From positions 2,046,001 to 2,110,000 of the forward strand of contig CAVTVA010000003.1 in NCBI GenBank assembly GCA_963738185.1: a stretch of DNA of 64,000 nucleotides, read 5' to 3'. Shown here piece by piece: positions 29,971-38,900 of this stretch. A program made the position numbers and the translations under genes. Positions within the stretch are counted from its first letter, which is position 1. The number at the start of each line of letters is the position of its first letter. This DNA is from AP-15 sp963738185 (GTDB lineage: Bacteria > Pseudomonadota > Alphaproteobacteria > ATCC43930 > CGMCC-115725). The notes beneath the pieces were generated by a model. That model made no database searches and was not told where the DNA came from. It saw only the letters and a list, made by a program, of their open reading frames with translations.

Positions 29971-30810
29971 CTATAAATCGCACGGGTCAATATAAACCTT
30001 AAGCGTTCTCGCTTGCGCCTGGCGTTCGAGGTTCTTCTGCTTATCCTCTGATAATGGAGGCTTATTAAAGCTCGCCCGCAAACCGCTTGGTGTCGTGCCT
30101 GTCGCGGCGATTTGACCGTACCCAGCGTCGCTGAGCCCCTTCGCCTCCGCAATAAGGCCCTCCCGGCTATCGCGCATTTTGTGCTCGGAAGACGCCATGG
30201 CAAACCCGCGCACCTGGCCGATCCCATCCCTGATCATAAGATCATGAAGTTCCTCTCCCGGCGCGCGAGGGGTCGGATTAAAGGGACGAACTGCGAACGA
30301 GAATTTGTCCAGATCCCATGTGTCTAGAGCACGCTGCAGGTCGTTAGGCGTGCCAGCGAAGGTAACCCTAGCATCGGCCATAGGGAGTGTCTCGAATATG
30401 GCCTTAAACCGACCAACAGCAGACCGCGCGCCCAAATTCTTCTCCGAAATTCGGTCATCAACGGCGACGACGCCGAGTTGGGGAATGCCAATGAACTTGG
30501 TATGACGTATCTCGTCGGTTTCGATCGCTTCTTCCCAGGTCTCGTCACGATCCTTGTCATATCGAGTGCGCTCTCGCACGGATTGTTGCTCAGCGACTTC
30601 CCACGTCAATATGGTACGATCGGAAATAGTCTTTCGCCTTGGCCTCATCAAAAAAGTATTTTCATCGACCGGCATCGGGTTACTTTTACGATACGCGAAA
30701 AGACGCCCGCGAAGTACTACAAGAGCCTCAAGCTGCTCTGTCGTTGTAAGCGGCGCGTCGTTGATCGCCAGCTCGTAGCGGCAAAAGGCGAAAGGTGCCG
30801 GACGCGACAT
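29971..30810 (-). CDS. Hypothetical soluble protein of an AT-richer island
   Basis: A 279-residue protein with no recognised catalytic motif and no membrane segment. Visible features: start FAFCRYELAINDAPLTTTEQ, a strand-rich centre (HTKFIGIPQLGVVAVDD), a WDLDKFSFAVRPFNPTPRAP stretch, a glycine-poor alpha/beta pattern and a charged C-terminus (SEDKQKNLERQAQARTLKVY). A GAGGGATAGG site precedes the start. Codon use and base composition are AT-richer than the surroundings. It leads a two-gene unit with the membrane protein at 29329-29928. It might belong to the DUF4747-like group found near abortive-infection genes, but I could not confirm this from motifs alone. Confidence 0.6.
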   Translation of the reverse strand: MSRPAPFAFCRYELAINDAPLTTTEQLEALVVLRGRLFAYRKSNPMPVDENTFLMRPRRKTISDRTILTWEVAEQQSVRERTRYDKDRDETWEEAIETDEIRHTKFIGIPQLGVVAVDDRISEKNLGARSAVGRFKAIFETLPMADARVTFAGTPNDLQRALDTWDLDKFSFAVRPFNPTPRAPGEELHDLMIRDGIGQVRGFAMASSEHKMRDSREGLIAEAKGLSDAGYGQIAATGTTPSGLRASFNKPPLSEDKQKNLERQAQARTLKVYIDPCDL

Positions 30811-30910
30811 TCCTATCCCTCGTTAGATTCTAATTTTCTGGGAAGATAGCCAATTCCCCGCATAGGTACACCACAAGGGTTCAAGATTTAGCCTGGGTTT
30901 GCTACATATT

Positions 30911-30942
30911 CCGCGGGCGTCGGCTCGAGCCGACGCCCGCGG
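30911..30942. promoter_or_regulatory. Perfect 32-base palindrome before the Rieske gene
   Basis: Bases 30911-30926 (CCGCGGGCGTCGGCTC) are exactly reverse-complementary to 30927-30942, with no loop. It ends at the GGAGGA ribosome-binding region, 16 bases before ATG 30959. Possible roles are an operator for a dimeric regulator or an RNA hairpin controlling translation; a terminator is unlikely since no T-run follows. Confidence 0.7.
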
Positions 30943-30958
30943 AGGATGGAGCAGCAGT

Positions 30959-32230
30959 ATGTCCGAGCGAGCGCCGTTTCTGAGCCGAGCCTACAGCGCC
31001 TACCACCATCGCGAGCGGCCGGCCGAGGATGAGGAATTGACCCGGGTCGGGCCGGGGACGCCGTGCGGCGAATATCTGCGGCGCTTCTGGCAGCCGGTCG
31101 TGCTGGCGAGCGAATTGGGCGGAGTGCCGCGGCGGCTGCGCATTCTCGGCGAGGATCTGGTGGCGTTTCGCGACAGGAGCGGGGCGATCGGGCTCCTCGA
31201 ATTGCATTGCCCGCATCGCGGCACCTCGCTCGAATTCGGGCTGGTCGGCGACAAGGGCATCCGCTGCTGCTATCATGGCTGGCTGTTCGATTGCGACGGC
31301 ACGATCCTCGAAACCCCGGGCGAGCCGGCCGACAGCACCCTGAAGGACCGGCTCTGTCACGGCGCCTATCCGGTGCATGAGCACGAGGGGCTGGTCTTCG
31401 CCTATATGGGGCCGCCCGATCAGCAGCCCGATTTCCCGGTGCTCGACACCTGGGACCTGCCCGGCTACCGCCAGATCGCTCGCGCGCCGACCGTGTGGCA
31501 ATGCAACTGGCTGCAGGTCAAGGAAAACAGCATGGACCCGGCGCATCTGGCGTTTCTGCACACGCTGCCGGGCAGCGAAGGGTTTACCGAGGATCTGGGC
31601 GCGCTCGGCGAATGGGACTGGATGGAGACGCCGGTCGGCATGGTCTATATCGACACGCGGCGGCAGGGCGACCGGGTGTGGGTGCGGGTCGCCGATTTCA
31701 TCCTGCCCAACATCCATCAGTTTCCGCCAAACGCCGACCCGATGGCATTGCGGAACTCGGTCAACCGGCCGATGGCGACGACCTGGGCGGTGCCGCTCGA
31801 CGATACCCATACGATGCAGATCGGCTATTATCGGGCGCCCGAGGGCAAGGAATTCCGCCAGGGCGCCGGGTTCGGCCAGGACGACAGCCGGCCATACGAA
31901 GAGCGGCAGCGCGTCCCCGGCGATTACGACGCGCAGACGAGCATCCATGGCGGGGTGGCGCGGCACGGGCTCGAGCATCTGGCCTCGACCGACCGCGGCG
32001 TCATCATGATGCGCAACCTGATCCGGCATGGCATCCGCGCGGTGAAGACTGGCGAGGAGCTGGGCTATCGCATCCTGCATAATGGCGGGGCGGTGCCGAC
32101 CTACGGCCATGACCGGGTGGTGGCCGGGATTCCCGCGGCGACGACGCCCGAGGAGGATCGGCGGCTGTTGCGCGAGGTCGCGCGCAAGGTCGTCGCCGGC
32201 ACAATCGAGGCCGGGTTTGCCGACGCCTGA
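30959..32230 (+). CDS. Rieske non-heme iron oxygenase alpha subunit (intact)
   Basis: A 423-residue oxygenase of the same broad group as the broken one at 8.3-9.6 kb (phthalate dioxygenase-like). Rieske ligands CPHR and CCYHGW are near residues 85-105; the mononuclear iron site is ENSMDPAHLAFLH around 185. Other family motifs are RVGPGTPCGEYLRRFWQPV and VPLDDTHTMQIGYY. It hydroxylates or demethylates an unidentified aromatic or heterocyclic compound and needs an external reductase, not seen here. It opens a same-strand cluster with VOC, GFA, MR/MLE and crotonase genes that looks catabolic. The start at 30959 lies after a perfect palindrome and a GGAGG site; the longer frame from 30899 would translate the palindrome. 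Confidence 0.9.
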   Translation: MSERAPFLSRAYSAYHHRERPAEDEELTRVGPGTPCGEYLRRFWQPVVLASELGGVPRRLRILGEDLVAFRDRSGAIGLLELHCPHRGTSLEFGLVGDKGIRCCYHGWLFDCDGTILETPGEPADSTLKDRLCHGAYPVHEHEGLVFAYMGPPDQQPDFPVLDTWDLPGYRQIARAPTVWQCNWLQVKENSMDPAHLAFLHTLPGSEGFTEDLGALGEWDWMETPVGMVYIDTRRQGDRVWVRVADFILPNIHQFPPNADPMALRNSVNRPMATTWAVPLDDTHTMQIGYYRAPEGKEFRQGAGFGQDDSRPYEERQRVPGDYDAQTSIHGGVARHGLEHLASTDRGVIMMRNLIRHGIRAVKTGEELGYRILHNGGAVPTYGHDRVVAGIPAATTPEEDRRLLREVARKVVAGTIEAGFADA

Positions 32231-32261
32231 TGCGCAGGGCTGAGCGCCGGCGTCCGCGGCG

Positions 32262-32630
32262 ATGATCGCCGGCATCAGCGCCGTCACCCTGGCGACGCAC
32301 GACATGGCGCGGGCGGTGCGGTTCTATCGCGAGCTGGGGTTCGAGATGCTGTATGGCGGAGCGGACGCCGCGTTCACCAGCTTTCGCGCTGGCCCTGGCT
32401 ATCTGAACCTGATCGCGCAGCCGGAGGCGAAGCGCTGGTCATGGTGGGGGCGGGTGATCTTTTACGATTCCGAGGTTGATGCGCTCCATGCCCGCCTCGT
32501 CGCCGCCGGCCACCGGCCGGACAGCGCGCCGTGCGACGCCGAATGGGGCGAGCGGTTTTTCCACATCACCGACCCCGACGGCCACCAGCTCAGCTTTGCC
32601 TGGCCATTGCGTCAGCCGCCGCCGGGCTGA
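32262..32630 (+). CDS. VOC-family (glyoxalase-like) protein
   Basis: A 122-residue vicinal-oxygen-chelate protein: ISAVTLATHDMARAVRFYRE at the N-terminus, a central strand GYLNLIAQPE and the C-terminal FFHITDPDGHQLSFAWPL carrying a metal-ligand-like HITDPDG. Such proteins act as dioxygenases, epimerases, lyases or resistance proteins; the substrate is unknown. It lies 31 bases after the Rieske gene and probably belongs to the same transcript. Length is normal for a single-module family member. Confidence 0.87.
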   Translation: MIAGISAVTLATHDMARAVRFYRELGFEMLYGGADAAFTSFRAGPGYLNLIAQPEAKRWSWWGRVIFYDSEVDALHARLVAAGHRPDSAPCDAEWGERFFHITDPDGHQLSFAWPLRQPPPG

Positions 32631-32692
32631 TGCGGCGTTTCCGCGTCTTCGGCGCCGCTATATAATCGGCCCGGTTTGTTGCGAGGGAAGCG

Positions 32693-33169
32693 ATGACGAG
32701 CCTCGAAGGCCGCTGCGCCTGCGGCGATATCCGCTATCGGCTGACCGCCCAGCCGATGATCGTCCACGCCTGCCATTGCCGCGATTGTCAAAGGCTGAGC
32801 GGCAGCGCGTTTGCGCTCAATTTGTGGATCGAGCGGAAGTTTGTCGAGGCAAGCGGCGGCGCGCCGGTCGCCTTTCGGGTGCCGCCGGGCAGCAGCGGCC
32901 AGCCGCACGATGTGTTGGCCTGCGGCAAATGCGGCACGCATCTGTGGAACAAATACCATGCCGCGCCGGGTGACACGGTGCTGTTGTGCGGCGGCACGCT
33001 CGAAGATCCGGCGGTGGTTGCGCCTGACGTGCATATCTTTACCCGCAGCAAGCTGCCGTGGCTCGAGCTCCCGGCGAAAGCGCGCGTGTTCGACGCTTTC
33101 TACAAGATCGACGAGGTGTGGTCGGCCGAGAGCCTGGCGCGCTGGCGCCAGCTAACCGCGGCATCGTGA
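32693..33169 (+). CDS. GFA-family (glutathione-dependent formaldehyde-activating-like) zinc protein
   Basis: A 158-residue GFA/CENP-V domain protein. Zinc ligands follow the family pattern: GRCACGDIRY (first Cys pair), HACHCRDCQRLSGSAF (second set) and ACGKCGTHLW (third pair). Members bind zinc and sometimes glutathione; most have no proven reaction, and annotation as formaldehyde-activating enzyme should not be taken literally. It is 62 bases downstream of the VOC gene and 7 bases upstream of the MR/MLE gene, consistent with an operon. Formaldehyde would be released if the Rieske enzyme is an O-demethylase, which would give a rationale; this is inference. Confidence 0.88.
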   Translation: MTSLEGRCACGDIRYRLTAQPMIVHACHCRDCQRLSGSAFALNLWIERKFVEASGGAPVAFRVPPGSSGQPHDVLACGKCGTHLWNKYHAAPGDTVLLCGGTLEDPAVVAPDVHIFTRSKLPWLELPAKARVFDAFYKIDEVWSAESLARWRQLTAAS

Positions 33170-33176
33170 GACGCCG

Positions 33177-34331
33177 ATGAGCAAGATTGCTTCAGTCAAG
33201 ACGCACATGATCTCGGTGCCGCGGCCGCACGAGACCTGGACCGCGCATGAGCGGATAAGGGCCTGGAGCGTGGTGCTGGTCGAGGTGACGACCGATGACG
33301 GCCTCGCCGGCTATGGCCAGATCCATGGCGCGCCGATGCCGAAAATCTGCGAATGGGCGGCCCGCTTTGGCGAGGTCATCCGGGGCATGGATGCGCTGGC
33401 GCATGTGGCAGTGTGGGAAAAGCTGTTCGCGCTGAGCTCGCCGGGGCCGGGCCGGATCGAGGGCAGGGGCGCGCTGCCGCCGCCGGCGCCTCGCGGCGAG
33501 CGCCCGCAATTCATGGCGGCGCTCGGCGGGATCGACATCGCGTTGTGGGACATCAAGGGCAAGACGGCTGGGCTGCCGGTCTATCGGCTGCTCGGCGGCG
33601 AGAACCGGCCGATCCCGACCTATGCGACCGGCGGCTATTACCGGCCGGGGGCGAGCGACCGCGATTACGGCGCCGAATTGGCCGAATTCGTGAAGCTCGG
33701 CTATCGCGCGGTCAAGCTCAAGACCGGGGCCGGCGCCGTTGCCGAGGAGGCGGAGCGGATCGGCACGGTGCGGCGGATGATTGGCGACGCGCCCTTCTTA
33801 ATGCTCGACATGAACGCCGCCTACGATCTGCCGGACTGCATCGAGTTCGCGCACAAGGTCGAGCCGCATAACATCTTCTGGCTCGAAGAGCCGCTGCACT
33901 GGTATCTGCAGCCGGCCGATTTCGCGCGGCTGGCGGCGGCGACGCCGATCCCATTGGCGCATGGCGAGCGCGAGCTGACCCGGTTCACCGCTCGCGACTT
34001 CATCGTCGATGGCGGCATCCGCTTTGTGCAGTTCGATGCGACGCGGTCGGGCGGCTTTACCGAGGCGTTGCGGGTGGCGCAGCTCGCTGAGCAGCACGGG
34101 GTCATGGTGGCGCCGCACACCGCACCCGAAATCCACGCCCATATCGTCCTCGCCCAGCCGCGCTGCGCTTTTGGCGTCGAATCGCATGGCGGCCCCGAGC
34201 AGGACCCGCTGGCCTTTGGGCTGTTTCATAACCACCCGAAATTGCGCGCCGGCTGTCTGGAGATCGCCGACCAGCCCGGCTTCGGCCTCGATATCGATTG
34301 GGCATTTGTCGACAGATATCGGGTCGGCTGA
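33177..34331 (+). CDS. Mandelate racemase/muconate-lactonizing-family enzyme
   Basis: A 384-residue enolase-superfamily member. The catalytic K180-x-K182 (VKLKTG) and metal ligands D211 (MLDMNA), E237 (LEEPLHW) and E264 (HGERELT) are present, and His314 (VAPHTAPEIH) is positioned as the second general base of the mandelate racemase subgroup. The capping domain starts IASVKTHMISVPRPH and includes TTDDGLAGYGQ. The probable reaction is proton abstraction from an acid sugar or hydroxy acid (dehydration or racemisation); substrate unknown. It starts 7 bases after the GFA gene, so it is co-transcribed. About 240 bases separate it from the crotonase gene, containing a 12-base direct repeat (GAGTTCCGCTGG at about 34359 and 34374). 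Confidence 0.88.
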   Translation: MSKIASVKTHMISVPRPHETWTAHERIRAWSVVLVEVTTDDGLAGYGQIHGAPMPKICEWAARFGEVIRGMDALAHVAVWEKLFALSSPGPGRIEGRGALPPPAPRGERPQFMAALGGIDIALWDIKGKTAGLPVYRLLGGENRPIPTYATGGYYRPGASDRDYGAELAEFVKLGYRAVKLKTGAGAVAEEAERIGTVRRMIGDAPFLMLDMNAAYDLPDCIEFAHKVEPHNIFWLEEPLHWYLQPADFARLAAATPIPLAHGERELTRFTARDFIVDGGIRFVQFDATRSGGFTEALRVAQLAEQHGVMVAPHTAPEIHAHIVLAQPRCAFGVESHGGPEQDPLAFGLFHNHPKLRAGCLEIADQPGFGLDIDWAFVDRYRVG

Positions 34332-34572
34332 GCTGAACGATCTGGGTTAGGCCGGGAGTTCCGCTGGCTGAGTTCCGCTGGGCAGCGGCGCCAGGCACCC
34401 CTAACCTTCCCCACGCCGCCATGGGGTGCGGAGGAACCCGCGCCGGTATAAGGGTGGGGTCCGGCACGGCTGGGCGAGCGTGATCGGAGAATGCCTTGAC
34501 GGCGAGGCCGACGATGGCTGCCAGCAGACGCGTTGCCCCCTAAGATCGCTCGGGTCCAAGCGGGAGAGTGAA

Positions 34573-35490
34573 TTGGCCATCGATTACCAAAAGCGCGACG
34601 GGGTCGCCTATATCACGCTCGACAATCCCGAGAAGGCGAACATCCTCGACAAGCCGACATCGGATGCGATCTCGGCGGCCTGGATCGATTTGTGGGAAGA
34701 CCGCGACATCCGCTGCGCGATCCTGACCGGCGCCGGCGACCGCCATTTCTGCGGCGGGCACAATCTGGCGCCGCGGCCCAACATCACCGAGGAGGAGCGC
34801 GAATACCTGCGCACGCAACGCATCTTCTGGCCGCTCGCCGGCACCGTGCACGGCCAGAAGACCGGTGTGGACGGGCGGATGGGCGACCATTACCCGCGGG
34901 TATGGAAGCCGGTCATCGCCGCAGTCAACGGCTGGGCGGCAGGGGCCGGCCTCTACATCCTCTTATCATCGACCGACATCCGCATCGCCAGCGCCGAGCA
35001 TGCCCGGTTCAAATTCGCGCTGACCACGCAGGGCTGGCTCGGGCACGGGCCGGGCGCCACCTTGCTCGCGCGCCAGCTGCGCTATATCGACGCGATGAAG
35101 ATCCTGTTGACCGACGAGCCGTTCGACGCGCCGGAGGCGCTGCGCATCGGCCTCGTCAACGAGGTTGTGCCGCATGCACAGCTGATGGAGCGGGCCGAAC
35201 AGATCGCCCGCCATATCGTCACCCTGCCGCCGGTCGCATTGCGCATGATGAAGGAGTTCGTCGTCCGCTTTGGCGACCTGCCGACCGACCAGGCCTGGCA
35301 CATCCAGACCCTGATCAACTCGCTCTTGATCCAAACCACGACCGACGGCGAGGAAGGCCGCCGCGCCTTCAACGAAAAGCGCCCGCCCGACTTTACCGGC
35401 GCCTTGCGCCGCCGCGGCGAGGCTTGGGAGGAACCGACGGGCGACGATGCCCGCCGCCTCAACGAGGCTTACCGCAGCGGCGAATTCTAG
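34573..35490 (+). CDS. Enoyl-CoA hydratase/isomerase (crotonase) family protein
   Basis: A 305-residue crotonase-fold protein, somewhat longer than typical 260-residue hydratases. Signatures: VAYITLDNPEKANILDKPTS, the first oxyanion-hole segment HFCGGHNLAP, and the second AAVNGWAAGAGLYILLSSTD. The usual catalytic glutamates of enoyl-CoA hydratase are not evident at the expected positions (the segment after the oxyanion hole reads FALTTQGWLGHGPGATLLAR), so another CoA chemistry is possible. The TTG at 34573 follows a GGGAGAG stretch and starts two residues before the conserved fold; an in-frame ATG at 34426 would add 49 unrelated residues. It may degrade a CoA ester made by the upstream cluster. 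Its stop overlaps the end of the convergent trxA frame. Confidence 0.83.
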   Translation: MAIDYQKRDGVAYITLDNPEKANILDKPTSDAISAAWIDLWEDRDIRCAILTGAGDRHFCGGHNLAPRPNITEEEREYLRTQRIFWPLAGTVHGQKTGVDGRMGDHYPRVWKPVIAAVNGWAAGAGLYILLSSTDIRIASAEHARFKFALTTQGWLGHGPGATLLARQLRYIDAMKILLTDEPFDAPEALRIGLVNEVVPHAQLMERAEQIARHIVTLPPVALRMMKEFVVRFGDLPTDQAWHIQTLINSLLIQTTTDGEEGRRAFNEKRPPDFTGALRRRGEAWEEPTGDDARRLNEAYRSGEF

Positions 35491-35879
35491 CTGGCGTCGC
35501 GAGCCTGGCTTCGTATTGGGCACCCGCCGTCGTTAGCGGTCATGCAAGATCGCCAGGTTACAACACCGAGTTCGACCCACTCGTAGAGCTTGCTTTTGGG
35601 CAGCGCGCCGATCTTGGTGGCGGCGACCTTGCCGCCTTTGAACAGGATCATGGTCGGGATGCCGCGCACCCCGTATTTGGTCGGAGATTGCGGGTTCTGG
35701 TCGATGTTGACCTTGGCCACGGTCAGCTTGCCGGCTTTGTCGGCGGCGAGGTCTTCGAGAAACGGCCCGATCATCTTGCAGGGGCCGCACCATTCGGCCC
35801 AGAAATCGACCAGGACCGGCCCCTCGGCGCGAAGCACGTCTTGATCAAAGCTGCTGTCGGTGACTGCGGTCGGCTTCAT
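35487..35879 (-). CDS. trxA: Thioredoxin
   Basis: Classical thioredoxin, the cytoplasmic dithiol reductant. Active site WCGPCK at residues 30-35, VDFWAEW before it, cis-proline segment GIPTMILFKGGKVAATKIGA and the final helix LPKSKLYEWVE. Normal members have about 107 residues and end just after WVE. Here the frame runs on for about 22 residues and overlaps the stop of the convergent crotonase gene. If one base near 35567 is removed, the end reads WVELVL followed by TAA at 35558-35560, giving the standard length, so the extension is probably an indel effect. It lies 56 bases after addA in the same direction, the usual alphaproteobacterial order. Confidence 0.93.
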   Translation of the reverse strand: MKPTAVTDSSFDQDVLRAEGPVLVDFWAEWCGPCKMIGPFLEDLAADKAGKLTVAKVNIDQNPQSPTKYGVRGIPTMILFKGGKVAATKIGALPKSKLYEWVELGVVTWRSCMTANDGGCPIRSQARDAS

Positions 35880-35935
35880 CGCTTGATCTCTCCTCGGACA
35901 ACCCGGGTCACATTAGGGGTGGCGAAAAAGCATCT

Positions 35936-38900
35936 TCAAGACGCATGCCCTGAGAGCCGCTCGGGGCTGATCGGCATCAGCAGCGGCCCCTGCGTCCATA
36001 GGAGCGCGCAGCGGATGTCGCGGCCTGGATAAATCCGGGCAAGGGCCGCGCGATAAATCGCCATCTGGCGCAGATAAACTGGCGCCACCTCGGCTTCGCT
36101 CGGCGGCACCGGGCGCATGGTCTTGTAATCGACGATCAGCACCCGGTCCGGGGCGACGACGAGACGGTCGATCTGCCCGGAGAGCGCGTGGCCGTCGATC
36201 AGCCCGACCAGCGGCACCTCGGCCTGCGAGCCCGGCCCGAAGAGCGCGCCGAATTCCGGATGGTCGAGCACCGCCATGGTCTCTTGCCGAACCTCGTCCT
36301 GCTCGGCGGCGGCGAGGTTGTGGGTCGGCAGCGCCAGAAAGCGTCGGGCTGCCGGCTCGCGCTCGGCCTGCGGCAATTCGGGCAGGCTCTGCAGCAGGCG
36401 GTGGACGATGAGCCCGCGCTTGAACCGGTCGCGCCCGCCGATCGCCAACGGCGAGGTCGCGGGCGGCTCCGCACCGCTGGGCCGCGACGGGATCAGCGGC
36501 CGCGGCGGGTCGGGCTCGGCCGGCGGTGGCGCGCTCGCCCAATCGGGCAGCTCCGCCGCGCTCCCCGTCTGCGTCGTTTCTTCGCGGACCGGCCGCGCCG
36601 TCTGCGTGCATTCGAGCCGCAACCCTTCGCCCGACCAGCCGTCGCCGCCGATCAGCGCGGCCGCATCGAAGTCGAACGGCTGGGCCAGCCCGGCAAGCCC
36701 GGCGCGGCACAGCGTGTGCCACGAGAGTTCGGCCAGCTGCTGCCGGCGGGTCTGCCAGCCGCAGAGGTAGAGCCGGTCCTGCGCCCGGGTCAGCCCGACA
36801 TAGAGCAGCCGGCGGTATTCCTGCAGCTGGCGGCGGCGCCACGCCTCTTTTTCCGCGCGGTAGAGCGGGGCAACATGGTCGCCCGGCGGCTTCCACAACG
36901 GCAACTCGTCCGCTCCGGCCCACAACAGCGTCGTCTTCTGCTCCGGCAGCGCCATCGTGTCGGGCAGAAAGACGACCGGCGCCTCGAGCCCCTTGGCCCC
37001 GTGCACCGTCAGGATGCGCACCTCGTCGCGGCGGCGCGCGGCGAGATCGCGCTTGACCTCGGTGTCGCCGGCGACGAGCCAACGCAGAAATCCTTGCAGC
37101 GAGGGGGCGTGCTCGCGCTCATAGGCGAGCGCCAGCCCAAGAAATTCCTCGACCGGATCGTCGGCCTCGGGACCAAGGCGATAGAGCAGCGCATGACGGC
37201 CGCGCTCGGCGCCGAGGATCTCGCCATAAAGCTCGTAAGGCGGGACAAAATCGGCGCGGGCAAGCCAGTCCGCCAGCCGCGCGGCGACCGCGTGCAGCTT
37301 GGCGCTCGATCCGGCGCGGGCGCGCAGGCGGCTCCACAGCCTTTGGTTGCCGCGGCCGTGGCACAGATCGAACAGCGTGTCCTCGTCGAGATCGAAGAGC
37401 GGCCCTTTCAGCACCGTGGCGAGGGTCAGATCGTCTTCGGGGAACAGCAGAAACCGGCCGAGCGCCACCAGGTCCTGCACCGCCAGCTGGTCGGTCAGCA
37501 CCAGCCGGTCGGCGCCGGCGACCGGGATGCCGCGCTCTTTGAGCGCGCGCAGCAATTCGCCGACGAATTCGTTGCGCCGGCGCACCAGCACCATGACGTC
37601 GCCGGCCCGCAACGGCCGGTCGCGGGCTTCCAGCCGCTCGCCGGCGTCAAGCCACTGCCCGATCGTTGCGGCGATGGCGCGGGCCAGCCGGGCCCACGGC
37701 TCGAGGACCCGACGGTGGGCGATCGGCAATGCCTCGGGGTCGGGCTCGTCTGGCGGCGCCGGCACCGTCGGCCACAGCTCGACCCGTCCGGCGTGACCGG
37801 CGCGCGCCGCAAAATGGCGGATCTCGCCGCCATCGAGCGCGACCCCGTCCCGCGCCTCCGGCTGGCGAAAGATTGCGTCGACTGCCTGCAATACCGGCTC
37901 GGTCGAGCGGAACGAAATTTCGAGCGGCAGCAGCTTCCAATCCTGATTGGCGTTGCTGACCCGTTCCTGAAAATGCCGGCGCATGTGCGAGAAGGCCTGC
38001 GGGTCGGCGCGCTGAAAGCTGTAGATCGACTGCTTGGCGTCGCCGACGGCAAAGACCGTGCGGATGCGGTCGCGCGCGCCCTCGCCGGCAAAGAATTCTT
38101 CGGCCAGCGCGGCCACGATCTCCCATTGCTCGGGGTTGGTGTCCTGCGCCTCGTCGATCAGGATGTGGTCGAGCCCGCCATCGAGCTTGAACAGCACCCA
38201 AGGGGCCACCCCGGGCCGGCGCAAGAGATCGCCCGCGGTCTCCACCAGATCGTCGAAATCGAGCACGCCGGCGAGCCGCTTTCCTTCGCCATAGGTGCGC
38301 AGCAGCGCCTCGCCAAGGCGGGCCAGCGCGCAAGTCGCCTCGCACAGCACCGCCGCCGCGCGTGCCTTGGCGAACCGATAGACGCGTTCAGCCTCGGCCG
38401 CGAGGATCGTCCGCGCGTCGCAGCCGGCCGCACATGCCGCTCGCGCGGTATCGTTGGTGACCAGCCGCTGTTTAATTTCCCGTTGTTCGGTCAGGAAGCC
38501 AGCGAGGTAAGCGTCGAGCATCGACAAACGGTGCTCGGGCGATGCGCACCATGTGGCGAGGACTTTGCCGAGCAGGCGGTCGCTGACCTTGCCTTCGGCG
38601 AGGGCTGCGGCGACAGCGCGCAGCCCGGCCTCGTCGCCGGCATCGGCGGCGCAGAACGCCTCGGCCAGGGTTTCGGCGTGCGTTTCGGCGGGCACACCCA
38701 GCGCTGCCGACAGCCGGTGACGCAGTGCAGCATGGCCCTCGGCCAGCGCCCGGCGCAGCTTGCCGCGTTCCTGGGCGAGCGCCCGCATCAGCTCGGCAAA
38801 CCGCTCCTCGGCGGCATGGCCGGCGACAATGCCGAGCGCCTCGGCGAGCTCGGGGTCGTGCCGGCCGCGCGCGGCGAGGATTACCCTCTGCGCCGCCTCG

